64,000 nucleotides of DNA from positions 123,094,582 through 123,158,581 of the forward strand of contig NC_082683.1 in assembly GCF_949987515.2 (NCBI RefSeq). The letters run 5' to 3'. The translations under genes and the position numbers were made by a program. This document shows, piece by piece, positions 48,374-60,288 of this stretch. Each line of letters opens with the position of its first letter. Position 1 is the first letter of the stretch. Source of the DNA: Delphinus delphis (lineage: Eukaryota; Chordata; Mammalia; Artiodactyla; Delphinidae). Below the pieces are notes generated by a model. The model made no database searches. It worked only from the letters and a program-made list of their open reading frames with translations, and was not told the DNA's origin.

Positions 48374-48726
48374 GGTACTGCCCTGGTGGCGCAGTGGTTA
48401 AGAATCCACCTGCCAATGCAGGGAACTCAGGTTCAAGCCCTGGTCTGGGAAGATCCCACATGCCACGGAGCAACTAAGCCCATGCACCACAACTACTGAG
48501 CCTGTGCCCTAGAGACTGTGAGCCACAACTACTGAAGCCCACGCGCCTGGAGCCTGGGCTCCACAACAAGAGAAGACACCTCAATGAGAAGCCCACGCTC
48601 CCCAACGAAGAGTAGCCCCCGCTCACCGCAACTAGAGAAAGCCTACGTACAGCAACGAAGACCCAACGCAGCCAAAAATCATAAACAAATAAAATAAAAT
48701 TTATTAACAAAAAAGAAAGAAAGAAA
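48374..48726 (+). mobile_element. CHR SINE, long form, GPA33 intron 3
   Basis: Head 'ctgccctggtggcgcagtgg', body with several 'ccacaactactga' units, tail 'gaagacccaacgcagccaaa' and '(gaaa)n'. An imperfect duplication 'gaaagaaggttac' and 'gaaaggaggttac' lies at 48361-48373 and 48727-48739. Confidence 0.9.
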
Positions 48727-48739
48727 GAAAGGAGGTTAC

Positions 48740-50107
48740 CAAAACCAACTGACGACCCTCAACTCACAAGCCTAACCTGATCTCCCAGAATTCCTGAAGA
48801 CCTTAAGCCAGGGTCTTTCACTCAGCACTGTTAGTTAACATACTGCTGTGTAGAGTGGTTTGTTCTACAAAACCTATCAGGCACCTACAGTATGCCTGTC
48901 ATTGCTGGGCGTGGGGATGACATAGTGAGTGAGTTTTCATGTTCAAGGAGTCCAGTGGGGACAATAGACAAGTAATCAAACAAGGACCAGGCAGGAGGCA
49001 AGGATGCTGAGACAGGACAGGCACAACAAGGGACACTGACCCAATCACAAAGCCAATAGTAGACGTGACTGGCGGAGGGGGGCGGGCAGAGAAAGAGAGG
49101 GGAGGGCACTCCAGGCAAAGGGAGCAGCCTGTGCAAAGAAGCATCGAGTATGCCTGGGACTTCAGGTCGTGTCCTTGAGGGTGGGAAGAGGACGACACCC
49201 GGTAGAGAGGACTATTACTGGAATTCCCCAGTGGCAGGCTTGTCCCCTCTGCTTCTTTCTTTATGTGCCCCCTTGGATGGCTTGCTTGCCCCAGTAAATA
49301 GCGCTGCCCTTTCTACAATCTAGACTGCACAGGTGCATGGTCACTGGGCATGGCGGGTGAATTCCAATCTCTGTTTGGCCCAGAGTTGCCAGGAGAAGCC
49401 ACCCAGGACACATCTCTCCCCTCTAGCGCCACAGCCCATGAGATTTCCTCTCTGACACTGGTGGTGGTGGCTGGGTGTGCCCCACGTCTCCTGCTATCTT
49501 AGTGAGGGCCAGCCAGGCATGGGGTGAGCATGGGGCAAATCAGAGGCATTTCCTACTGCCACCCCCAATCGGACAGTCCCTAAACCTAAAAGGCCCCAGG
49601 TTCAAGGACAGGACTCAGGTATCCAGGCCCAGACCCACAGGACTGAAGCAGCCTGGGAAGGGAGAGGCTGCTACCCGCAGGCCACTCTCACAAGCTGCCC
49701 TCCCGTCCTCCCTGCTGACCCAGCAAGCAGGCACCTGGTGGACAGAGAAAGTGAGCATCACTTCCGAGGAGACCCGAACCAGGTCAGGGTTGCTAAGTCA
49801 AGCTTTATCTCTTGAGCTCTCCAGAGGGACAGGAATATCCCTCCCCACCGATCAAAACCGTCACCTTTGTTTCCAGGTACGCCTTTACCAGGAAGCTAAG
49901 CCTTGATTCCACAAAAAGAGAGCCGGCCACAAATGTAATACCACCTTCAAAGTCTCACATTGGCTCAGAGTCATGCTAAATGTGCATGCCTGGTAGCCAA
50001 GCCTTTCCACGACCAGGTTTCTTTGTAATACAAGCAAAAAGGAGAGAGAAGGGACTGGGGCAAATGAGCACCTAGAGAAACACAGAAAATCATGCTGAAC
50101 ATACCCG
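48740..50107. other. GPA33 intron 3, unassigned sequence
   Basis: An old L2- or MIR-like stretch lies near 48860-49190. No exon was recognised. The open frame at 49475-49906 has no known domain or splice context. Confidence 0.5.
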
Positions 50108-50122
50108 AAGACTAGCTTTCTT

Positions 50123-50355
50123 CTTTTAATGCCAACAGCTGCCATTTGCCAGTAGGCAGTGGTTTTTTTGTTTTGTTTTGTTTTTAATATTTATTTATTT
50201 ATTTGGCTGCACGGGGTCTCAGTTGCGGCGTGCTAGTTGCCGGCATGCAAACTTGGTTGTGGCCTGTGGGATCTAGTTCCCTGACCAGGGATCAAACCCT
50301 GGCCCTCTGCATCGGGAGCACGGAGTCTTAGCCACTGGACCACCAGGGAAGTCCC
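50123..50355 (-). mobile_element. CHR-family SINE, minus strand, with possible 3' transduction
   Basis: The reverse complement of a CHR-type SINE lies at about 50161-50355 ('ttggctgcacggggtctcag', ending 'ccaccagggaagtccc'). A perfect 15-bp repeat 'aagactagctttctt' flanks a longer unit (50108-50122 and 50356-50370). This leaves about 38 non-SINE bases beyond the A-rich tail inside the duplication. Confidence 0.85.
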
Positions 50356-50659
50356 AAGACTAGCTTTCTTATACCACCATTTGCTGAGGAAAAATTATTA
50401 AAAGCAAACCCTTAATCCACTCCCAGGCAGCAGTAGAGATAATGGCAAACAAGGACCAACCATCCCCTAAGAGACCCACCTTATGGAGGAACGTATCAGG
50501 GTCCTTTCCCAGGGCCCTTAACCTCGGCCCCCAAACTGCCTTCCCGACTCACCTCATCCTAGGCACCCCCAGCCCTCGCTCAGTTCAGACCCCTCCCTGA
50601 AGCTCCCCTTCTCAGTCCCCACCGTCAAGAACAGCTAGGACCTTGAATCAGACAGATCT

Positions 50660-50970
50660 AGTTCAGACTGCCCTTCTACCCGCTGCGGGGGGGTGTGAGA
50701 CCCGCGGGGACTCTTGTGGATCTCGGATTCTCAGTTGGTGCGTCCCATCTCCCAAAACCGAATGCAGATACCACCTGAATACGTCTGCGTCCCGCCGCAG
50801 ACGTCAGGGGGCGCCAGAGGCCGGGGAGACGACCTATCCTGCCCGGCGGCGCCAGGTCCCCGATACCCGGGCCAGGTGGTTTCCCCGCGGTGACCAAGAG
50901 GGCGCGCGCCCCGCCTCGGTCCGGAAGCTCCGTGTTCGCGCCAGTTTACTGTGAGGTCACGCAGCACGAG
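50660..50970. promoter_or_regulatory. CpG-rich island inside GPA33 intron 3, with CTCF-like motif
   Basis: About 300 bases stand out sharply from the AT-rich surroundings by their density of CG dinucleotides, for example 'cccgccgcagacgtcag', 'gcccggcggcgcc' and 'gagggcgcgcgcc'. The string 'tcagggggcgccag' at 50804-50817 resembles the core of a CTCF site. A second weaker AGAGGGCGC lies near 50897-50905. It could be an intronic enhancer, an insulator or an alternative promoter. No open reading frame with a recognisable product crosses it, and no repeat family was recognised. Confidence 0.5.
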
Positions 50971-52599
50971 TGGGTGGACCCACAAAATTAAAGCCCTTCT
51001 CCCTAAAATTAGCCCAGCAGCAAAGCCATTCGGAAAGAAAACTTTAAAAAAAAAAAAGGATTTTTACTGGGTTTCTTAACATATAGTACCAAATTATCTT
51101 TTTTTAAAGCAAAACATTCTTTTCACCGAGTTGCATAATTTCAGATTAAATTTGTAGCCTTTGCCCTTCGAGTTAACTAATTCCTCTCTTAAAATGCAGC
51201 TGGCCCTGAGAGGGGAGGGGAAATCGGGATATTCGCACCTGAGTGGGTTCCCGCTGCCTTCCCCGAAACCAGCTTGCTGCCAGAAGAAAGTAGGAGCTAT
51301 TTAAGGGAAGCCAGAGGAGACAGAATTAGCCCGAGAAGGACCAGGTGGGTCAAAGTGAGGGACTCAGCTGCGGGTGAATCAGGGCAAGGGGAGGGATGGG
51401 AGTGGGGTGGGTGACGGGACAGTGCAGAATACAGAAGAGAAACAGGAGAAAATTGCTCATTTTCCTGGCTGGGTAGTGTCTCCCCCAGGAGCTAATGCAA
51501 ATAAAATTAACCGCTATGCACGCAAAACGGTTTGATGCAACATTAATTACAATAGCTTAAATTGGAAACAGCCTGAGTGTCCGGTCCAGGGACAGAGGGA
51601 CTCTGCGTCCGCTTGCTGGAGTGGCATGAAGCTTAAAGAACAGTAAGTGCTAAGATAGCAAGAAGTGTTAGGTGATGTGGAATGAAAAGAGAAAAGTGCC
51701 AGTCGTTAAGCTACAAATTCAGTTACGTACATACATAAGCATGTGGATGGGATCTGGAAGAAAACATGGAGAAATATAAAACCCAGTGATATAGGTGAAT
51801 GTCTTTCTTTGCTTGTTTCTTCTTCTTTTTTTAAATTAGTTTTTTAAAGAGGCAAGGGATCACCAAACACAGTTATTTGTTTATTTGTGTCTGGACTAAG
51901 GTTGTTGTAGCCGGGGAATAAGAACAGGACAGCAGAGCAGAAACAGGCTTCTTTCTAACAACCTGTGCATTAGATATTTTGACATAAGGAGCCCTCCACA
52001 AATAGGTAGAATCCCCTGATTCAATGGAGCCGGTAGAAAAACACATCATGGCACTCCACCTAGACTGGGGCAACTAAAACACAGCTGTAAAAATGCTATA
52101 AGATGATAAAATGTGGTGGTGTCAGCCTTGTCCATGAGATTAGGGGAGGATGTTCCCAAAGCTCTAAAAGCATCAGAGCTCCCCATGAAAACCCTGAAAT
52201 AAACATCCATGCACTCACAGGGTGGCAGGGCTTCAGTGTCCCAGACCCTAAGCTGAGACCTTCAGTGCGGAAGAGCAATTACAGAACCTCAGTTTTCAGT
52301 GAGTGATGTTTCCAAGATGGGTATGTCCTGTGGACAAATGAAGGCAATGGGCACATCCAGGGCTGGCATTGCTCTGCCCCTTCAACCTTCTTTCACTGGC
52401 ATGGGCTCAAGAAGGGAAAAATACAAGTTAATGCTGTGACATGATAAAACATATGGGCAAGTCTACATCTGCCATAGAGTGAAAGAGAGAGTATACCGAT
52501 AAGTAAGCCTAGAAGAGTTTGGGACTCATCCAGAATTGGAAGGGCTGCTGGTTGGGAATGGCAAACTTACAGGGTGGAACGGTGAAGGGCTTTGGATTT
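50971..52599. other. GPA33 intron 3, sequence around an old L1 piece
   Basis: A stretch at about 51490-51700 with 'aattacaatagcttaaattgg' and 'aaacagcctgagtgtccgg' looks like a very old L1 end. No gene was recognised in the rest. Confidence 0.45.
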
Positions 52600-52800
52600 A
52601 ATTTCCATCAAAGCTTGGATACCTTCTAGTGGTCGTTTAACCTCTCAAGTCTCAGTGTTCCCTTCTATGAAATATGAGTGTTAATACCCACTTTCACAGA
52701 TGTATTGCAAAGGTTCAATGAGATCATATCCATAAAGCACTTAGTGAGATGCCTGGCACATAGCAGGCCCTCAATAAATGATAGCTGTTATGATTGTGAA
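52600..52800 (+). repeat. MIR SINE
   Basis: 'cctctcaagtctcagtgttcc', 'gatgtattgcaaaggttcaa' and 'gagatgcctggcacatagca' are MIR 3' half text. Confidence 0.8.
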
Positions 52801-53084
52801 TTTGTGTTATCTATAACAACTCTATACAGGCAAAGGTCATTGGAAGTTGATGGTAGTTTTCCCTCCATTTAAGAGGGATCCCTCTGGTTTTCAGAGCAGG
52901 AAGACACAGAGAGATTGGGTATTTGGTTACATGGAATGGGTGCAGTTTCCTGCCCTCCTCCTCTACAACTAAGTAAACACCTTAATCCTCATTTGGCCAC
53001 AGAAAGTCTGGAATTCTATCATTAGAGATTCACCAATGTTGAAGGTCAGAAAATCTCATATACCATCTTCCTTAATATCCTTAA

Positions 53085-53640
53085 AATGTCATTCCTTTGC
53101 AAATTAAAATGCAAGTTGAATATAATTCCAACCAACTTTTTTTAACTAAGCAAAGTGATTTTAAAATTAATATGAAAGAATAAAAGTGTAAAAACTGACA
53201 AAAATTTTTGGAAAAGTTTAGTAAGAGAAGATATTACCCAGCGCCAGACCTTAAAAGCCAACTACACAAATACTGATACTCTAAATGTGTATGTGTCTGT
53301 GTGTCCGTGCGTCTGTATGTCTGTGGATCTCAACACTGACTACAGACAACAGACATACTGTAATCAAAAGCAAATGATATTGGCATAGGAATAATCAAAA
53401 GGTAAATGAATAAAGTAAGGAGTAAAAAACAGCCATGTATGTGTAAGAACTTAATATGTGACAAAGCTGGGATTCCAGTGGGAAAGTAGTTGTTTCTTTG
53501 CTATAATAAACGATGCTGATGTAATTGGCTATCCATTTGGAAGAAAACAAAGACCCTTAGAATCCTACGTTCAAAAATAAATTCCAGACACAACAAAATC
53601 TAAGGATAAAAAATAAGACTTACAGACATAAGAAAAAACA
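53085..53640 (+). repeat. Old L1 fragment
   Basis: Text such as 'tggcataggaataatcaaaagg' and 'aaccaactttttttaactaa' is reminiscent of late ORF2 of an old L1. Heavily diverged. Confidence 0.5.
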
Positions 53641-53918
53641 TTAAGTTCATTTTTGTGACCTCAAAGGTGGTAGTGGGAGACCTTGTACAAGACAAGAGAC
53701 CCTAAATCCGTAACAGAAAGCATCAGCAGGATACAGAGGGGACTTCTCCTGTGTCTCAGAATTTCCACTAAAACCTTCAGGTTGAGGCTCTGAATGGTAA
53801 GTGTCCTCAGTACTGAGGAGAGGCATGAGAAACATCCCAGTGACTTTCCCAAGAGCAAATCCTATGATTAACAGTTACCCTCACCCAGAAGGCTAGAGAT
53901 TCATCTGGGAGGAAATTT

Positions 53919-54121
53919 TTTTTTTTTTTGCGGTACACGAGCCTCTCACTGTTGTGGCCTCTCCCGTTGCGGAGCACAGGCTCCGGACGCTCAGGCTCAG
54001 CGGCCATGGCTCACGGGCCCAGCCGCTCTGTGGCATGTGGGATCCTCCCGGACCGGGGCACGAACCCGTGTCCCCTGCATCGGCAGGCGGACTCTCAACC
54101 ACTGCGCCACCAGGGAAGCCC
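53919..54121 (-). mobile_element. CHR SINE, short form, minus strand, GPA33 intron 3
   Basis: Poly(T), 'gcggtacacgagcctctcac', ending 'ccaccagggaagcccg'. A 12-bp duplication with one difference, 'gggaggaaattt' and 'gggaggagattt', lies at 53907-53918 and 54122-54133. Confidence 0.94.
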
Positions 54122-54133
54122 GGGAGGAGATTT

Positions 54134-54960
54134 CTTTAAAGAGGATTCTCAGGAATAGGGATCCACGAGCATGTCCCCCCTTCTCTTAGGTGAAGGGAAG
54201 GAGGTATTTCCCCTCAGCTCAGGCCCAGCCAGGGAGGAACCAGTAGAATCCCGCATGGAGAATGGGGTTGTCTACTGTCGAGAGCTGGCATCCCTCACTC
54301 CTGGCTGAGGTTTGCTGAGGGACAGAAATCGGTAAGTCCCTGCAGTGCTACTCCTGGAGCATGAAGATGGAAGGGCTTTATAGGTGTCCCTGGGTATCTG
54401 AGGACCCATCTGAGGTCAGACTATGGTGCGTGCCCCTTGCCCAGAGAAGCTGGCTGGAGCAGACTGCGATGGTGGGTTTAGGAGGGTAATGATGGAGGCT
54501 GATTCTTGTCATACTGAAGGGACTCAGTCCCAGACAGCTGCTTGCTGGATCAATGGGAGCCCAGAGTGGACAGCAGAGAGCAGGAGTGAGTTGCCATAAG
54601 CAGGGGAGGGTGGAAAAGGGTGGTGGATGTGAGAGTCTGGCCAGCGGGTGCACACGCTACCTGTGTCAGATGGATCCCTGGGGGGTGCTGAAGAACCCAC
54701 TAATGCACCCCACAGAAGAAGAAGTAGTGGGATATCTGCTATGATTGGGGTCAGCCAAGAGAAAATGGTAAGTGGCCTGGCTAGGTGAACATGGCCTTGC
54801 CTTTTTCCCTTTAACACTCCCTCCCTTGGCCATGACCTCAGAGGGGCCAGAAGTCGGGGTGGGAGGAGGTGGACCAAGGAGAGTAAGAAAACAGACCCAG
54901 CCCTTATGCCACTGCTGGGCCCCAAGATTTAGGGGGTCAGCACAAAGTTAAGGAAAGGTG
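54134..54960. other. GPA33 intron 3, unassigned sequence
   Basis: No exon or repeat recognised. Confidence 0.5.
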
Positions 54961-55339
54961 TGAAGTTTATTGGATGTTAAATTAAAATACTGACTTGGAC
55001 TGAACCGGCTTTTTGTTCACCTAGCAAATTAACAAAATTTACAAAACTGAAAAAGATTGATAATATTCAGTCCTGGTAAGAATATAGGAAAACAGACATG
55101 ATCACATAATGCTCATGGCAGTAGTAGTTGCTTTGGGGAAAAGTAATTTGCGGGTATGGAGTAACGTTTAATGAAGGCATAGTCCTTGACCTAGAAATTC
55201 TACTTTTTTAAATTTGTATTTCCTTGATGCCTAACAATGTCAAGCAATAGAAATCCTTCTTTTAAGAATCTATTCAATAGAAACAAATATAACACAGTGA
55301 AAGAATACACACACACACATATATATATACATATATATG

Positions 55340-55392
<53 letters not shown>

Positions 55393-55600
55393 TCAGTGTT
55401 GTTGGTACAAAAAAAAAATGGCAACAGCCTGAGAATGCTCATAAGTATGGGACACTGGAATAATCATAGTAAATCCATGCACGGGAATGTATTCTATTAA
55501 TAGGTAGATTTTTATACATTGATCTGGAGAAATGTTCATGAAACATTAAGAAAAAGTTACAGAATAATCTTTATAATGTGATCTCTTTTTTTTAAAGAAA
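54961..55600 (+). repeat. Old L1 fragment with embedded microsatellite
   Basis: 'caaaactgaaaaagattgata', 'ccttgacctagaaattctac' and 'tgggacactggaataatca' belong to an old L1 3' region. The (AC), (AT) and (AG) runs lie at about 55309-55390. Confidence 0.6.
55309..55390 (+). repeat. Compound microsatellite (AC)n(AT)n(AG)n
   Basis: Three successive dinucleotide runs occur: CA, then TA with interruptions, then about fourteen GA units. Likely polymorphic in length. A separate (GT)n lies at about 55621-55636. Confidence 0.95.
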
Positions 55601-55639
55601 AGTAAAGAAACAAAAAGAAAGTGTGTGTGTGTGTGTTGA

Positions 55640-56623
55640 AAGGACACGGAGAAGAGTGTGGAAGAATACACACAAGTACTAGCCTTGGCCACCTTGTTAG
55701 TAGGAGGGTGCAAGGAGGAGATGGTTCTTCTTTATTCAGGGCTTTATGGTTTGACTCACTACAATGATTCAGAAACCCAGGCAGCCACCTTATGTAATTA
55801 AAAATAAAATCCCACTATGTAGTGTAATGGGGACAAAATGAAGGAAACATGATCCATTGCTTTGGTTTAAAGTATTGCTACCTCCCACGGTGGGGGCCAT
55901 TTCTTAGAGTGGACACAGGCTGGGTGCTCCCTAAAGTTTTTCCAATAACTGTTTGATGTTGAGTCAGGCGTCTACTTTCTCTTGGCCCCATCTGCAAAAT
56001 GGAGATCCTAAGAGTAGGTGATTGTTCAATTAGTCCAAAGCTATAAACTCCAATAAGAAGCTATTTGTGTAGAAAGAATGTTATCATGGGACATATTTCA
56101 GAAGCAGTAGAACCTGATCAATGGTGTGTTGGAGCCGAGGGGTGGGGAGATGGTGGTGTGAAGGGCTTCTACTGATGAGCTGAATTTAGGGCTGGGAAAG
56201 ATGCCTGACCTGTAAGAGAGTCATTATTTGGCCCCCAGCATCAAAGCAGGGCAGTGAGAGTCTTTACAGTAGGATCTAGGATTTCCCCTTTTCTTCTGTT
56301 TAGTAAGTTTGGCATGAAAAAGAGAGAAGCTGGTGTGAGGGAAAGAGCAGTGGACAGAGCAGGTACAGAATCTCCAAGGCTGACTCCCAGGGGCCACTCC
56401 AAATCAGCCCTGACCTTGGCCCTGGGGAGCTGTCTGCCCAGACAGAAGAGTATTTGGTTCCAGGGTAGGAGAAGCACCCCAATCCCTGAGACAGACGGGG
56501 CGAGGGGAGGAGTCTTAGCTCCTGGTCAGGCATTGCTCCCTGGCTTTACCTTACCGGCAGGGTACCCCGCTCCTCTCACCGCCCCTCTTCCTACCACCCC
56601 AGGAGGGAGAAGGAGACGCTCAC
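55640..56623. other. GPA33 intron 3, part adjoining exon 3
   Basis: No repeat was clearly recognised. A plus-strand frame at 56254-56784 crosses exon 3 antisense and is a shadow. Confidence 0.5.
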
Positions 56624-56840
56624 CCAGCACCAAGAGGCGGACGCGTGACTTGGAGACGCCACCCAGGTCCTTCAGCAGTGAGACAGAGCACTCGTATGTG
56701 CCGTTGTCATCCATGGTCAACTGGTCAATGGTGATGGAGGCATCTGACTGCTGGACGTTGCCTGATACATTGACGCGGTTCTGATAAAGTTCACCGTAGA
56801 TGTAGTTTTGGGTCGAAAATGTCCAGATGAGCACCGTTTC
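56624..56840 (-). CDS. GPA33: GPA33 exon 3: second half of V-type Ig domain
   Basis: This exon is 217 bp, between acceptor 'cctcacag' and donor 'gtgagc'. It encodes 72 full codons plus one base, from ETVLIW to LLVL. The F-strand motif DNGTYECSVS carries the second V-domain cysteine, which pairs with the one in exon 2. SITIDQLTMDDNGTY is the standard pre-F-strand segment. Two N-glycosylation sequons are visible: NVS in the C'' to D region and NGT before the cysteine. NGT is shared with human GPA33; NVS appears to be new. The reading frame is open and the phases fit the exons on both sides (0 in, 1 out). The product is the outer, membrane-distal Ig domain of the receptor. Confidence 0.95.
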
Positions 56841-57139
56841 CTGTGAGGAAGAAGAAATACCACTTGGTCTTCAGCCTAAGGCCCTGGCATGATGCTCCAG
56901 CCTGCCCTGACTACCCTCACCCACCATTCCCAGGCCCAGGTGTACTGACACACCAACCCTGCAGAACAAAGAGCTCTGTACGTGGTGTCCATTTGTGGAT
57001 TCCTCTTATGATGTATTTATATGTTTTTAGTGAAAATATTGAAAGCCCAGGGCAGGTAGGCAGTTCATACCAGAGGAGCACGTGTGAGTAAGTGAGGCTT
57101 TCACCTCTCGTAACCTCTGGTACCTCTTACCCATTCCAT

Positions 57140-57520
57140 TTTAGTTCATTGTCTGTTTTCAGACAGCCAACCAATATTTATTGAACACCTACTATGTGCA
57201 GGCATTGTGCTAGGTAGCCATCCTTGGCTTCCAAGCCCCCTTTATTTATTTGACTCTCACCTTTGGAATTTGTTTATTCATTAGTATACTTATCATTTAT
57301 CAAACAGAACATAGTACTAGCTAAGATCACTACTTTTGAACCAGACTGCCTCAGTTCAAATCCCAGTTCTGCCACTTACTAGTTCTATGACCTTGAGCAA
57401 AAGGCTGACCTCTCTATGACTCCACTTCTTCATCTACAAAGTGGAGATAATGATAAGAACACTTGTATCATAGGATTTTTGTGAGAGTTAAAGTAGAAAA
57501 TATATGCAAAGCAGATGGCA
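57140..57520 (+). repeat. MIR/L2 cluster in GPA33 intron 2
   Basis: 'aatatttattgaacacctac' is near 57175, then MIR text 'cccagttctgccacttacta' and 'tgaccttgagcaaaaggctg' near 57360-57410. Confidence 0.75.
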
Positions 57521-58747
57521 TCAAGCCATGGGTTTGCTGAAGCCACCTCGGGTAAATGAGTAGAGAAATGGCAAGTCCCCAAGTTACTTCATTTGGAAAG
57601 GTCAGAGAGAGGTCAGAGAGATACGAGCAAAAGTCAAGACGAGGCTACCAGAAAGCCAAGGGAGGGAGATTCCAAGATAGGAAAGTGCTTGATAGTTGGA
57701 AAAGCTAGGGAGAAATGAAATAAGATGAGGACTGAATCAGCACGCTGAATTTAACAAAAGAGAAGCTGCTGGTGATTGCGGTGGAGCATTAGGGGAGGAA
57801 GGCTGACCATGCCGGGTAGGGAAGAGAGTGTGGAGACATAGCATCAGGTCTGACGCCTGGGCATGCTCTTTACGCAAATCAGGAAAAGGTGCTCTAGCTG
57901 TTGGACAGACACACCTTTGCCAAGCTAATGGCGGTCAGGCGCCCTGGGCTGGGTCCCCAAGTGCATACTCTGCCCAACCACATACAACAGCCCTGGTAGG
58001 GGCAGATAACTCAGGAAGCTTGGCTGAGAAGGGGAGGAGCAACACGGTGGGAGATGAGGACCTGTCTTGGGCTGTGGACCCGTCTGTGGATGCTGGCCTT
58101 TCCCAGGTCAGTTCTTTTCTGACCTACTGGCTCTGCCAAGGACTCTTCATGCCCCAACCCTCCTCCCAATCACAGCGATCCTAAGGCTTCCCCCTCCTGG
58201 GATCTCCCCCAAGTCACCCCCCAACCCTCGCTAGGACCTGTCACAATAATCTCCTTGAGGGCACAGGTTAAATCCCTTGCTCTGCAGCCTTGCTTGCTCT
58301 CAAGGGGGTTGCCTCAAATCCTTTAGAAAGTAAGGGATCCATCAGTCAACAAAAGATCTTTAGTGTTTATCTCAGCACTCAGAAGCGTGCCTACCAGAGA
58401 CCTAACGTCTTGTGTGCTGAATACATGTGACGGTGAAAGAATGTGTCTTCAGTTTCTACAAGCTAAAGGCAGCAGCTGCCCTCTCTAGGTTTTTTCCTGG
58501 GGTTCTGGAAACAGATAGGACATGTGCTCTGTCCCATCAGGGTGCCTTGGGCAACAGACAATAAGGTGCCTCAGGCCAAGATTTGCTCTCCTTTCTCATC
58601 CTGCTGCTCTAGGACTTGGGTGTCCTGGGTTCCCCTTTCTTTTCTGTCAGGGGAAAAAGCTAAATGCTTTCACTCTGAGTAGTTGGGGATCTAATGCCAG
58701 GCATGTGTGCATTTTAAAAGTAGAACTCACTTTAAAAATTATGAATA
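57521..58747. other. GPA33 intron 2, unassigned sequence
   Basis: No exon or repeat recognised. The open frame at 57828-58184 has no known domain. Confidence 0.5.
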
Positions 58748-58748
58748 G

Positions 58749-58856
58749 GGACCTCCCTGGCAGTCCAGTGGCTAAGACTCCATGCTTCCATTGCATGGGG
58801 CATGGGTTCCATCCCACTGGGGGGAACTAAGATCCCACATGCTGCACACGTGGTCC

Positions 58857-58901
<45 letters not shown>
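58749..58901 (+). mobile_element. CHR-type SINE, short old form, with (AT)n tail
   Basis: 'gacctccctggcagtccagtgg', B-box-like 'gggttccatccc', poly(A), then a pure (AT)n run to 58901. 'atgaatag' flanks it on both sides. Confidence 0.87.
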
Positions 58902-58903
<2 letters not shown>

Positions 58904-58909
58904 GAATAG

Positions 58910-59650
58910 ATGTTCCTCTTCTTACAGTTAAAGAAATGTGAATTTGATCAATAATGAGATACTTTTTCACTCATCAAATTGGCGAATATCAAATAGTTTG
59001 AGACTACTCTGTTAGAGAAATAGGGGCCTACACTGTTGTTGGTGAACATGAAGATTGGTCTGACATCCAATGAAAGCAATTTGACATTATTTATCCAAAT
59101 TTTAAATTCACATAGCCTTTGACCCAGAAGTTCATTTTTAATAATTTATCTTATATATAAATATATATTTATAAATAATGATAATAATATTTAAAATATA
59201 CCTAGAGACATATATATAAGGATGTTTATTGCAGCATTATTTGTAGCAGCAAAATATAGGAAACAAACCAAATGTCCATCACTGGTACGTATAGAGCATT
59301 CATAAAATGTGATACTTAATGAAAATATTTTAAAAAGAATGAGATAGATATAAATGTACTGACATATGGAAAGAGTTCCAAGGTATATTAAGAGGAAGAA
59401 AAGCCAAGTGGAGGACAGTATGCATGTAGTTTATATAAACATACCTATTCATATACGTATATGTAAATATATGTCTATGTTTGTGTGTGCATGGTATATA
59501 TGTGGAGCATCTATAGAAGTCATCCCCAAATCTGGTAATAGTGGTTGCCTTTGGTGAGGGGAATAGGGGACTGGGATTCTAGGGTCAAAAGTACATGTAT
59601 TTTCATGTGTGTGAATATATACATTCACATTTTCTTGAATTGGCGTAAAG
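58910..59650 (+). repeat. Old L1 3' region in GPA33 intron 2
   Basis: 'cagcattatttgtagcagca', 'gaaacaaaccaaatgtccatc' and 'cctttgacccagaagttcat' are old L1 end text. No frame survives. Confidence 0.75.
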
Positions 59651-60288
59651 AATCATTGAAAGGATATACAAGAAACTAAATCTTAGCCAAAAGTGATATT
59701 CACAATACTGAATGATTGTAGCAGAGACACCAATCAGTCAGAATAAACGCTGGCCCCAAAGAACCAGTACCAGTGAAAATTAGCCTTGCTGGGGAGGATG
59801 GAGAGATAGAAGGATTAGGGTGTGGAAACTGGGTAGATAGGACAAGAGGGGCAGGGATAGGAATGAGACTTCTCCATGTACACTTTCAGGATGTTTTCAT
59901 TTTTGAGCCATGGGATTACTATCTATTCCAAAATAGAAAATAAAATCTTCCCATAGTCCCCAAAAGAACCCAAACAGGAAAAAACTATAATAAAATTTGG
60001 CTTCAAGGGAGAGTGCTATGCTAATCAAAAGGAATGATACAGTTTAGGTCATTTGAGACTGACCAACAGAAAGATGTTTTGGGGAAGGTGACTCTTTCAC
60101 ACTAGAGGTGGCATAATATGGCCCTCCCTGGGTCCAACATTCACTGCTCCCTCCCCACCCATCCCAGCCTGGGCGCTAACTAGGTTTATTCTGCCTAACA
60201 TTTATTGAATGGCTTTGTAGTGCTTAGCCTCCAAGAGGTCATGGTCAGGCGGTACCCATGACGCTCCCAACTTTTTAAAGATCCTTAC

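Noticed and set aside
49475..49906. 143-codon plus-strand frame in GPA33 intron 3
   Set aside because: No domain, no splice signals of note and no repeat of it elsewhere. Most likely chance in GC-moderate sequence.
56254..56784. Plus-strand frame of 176 codons over GPA33 exon 3
   Set aside because: Antisense shadow of a real exon; no recognisable protein.
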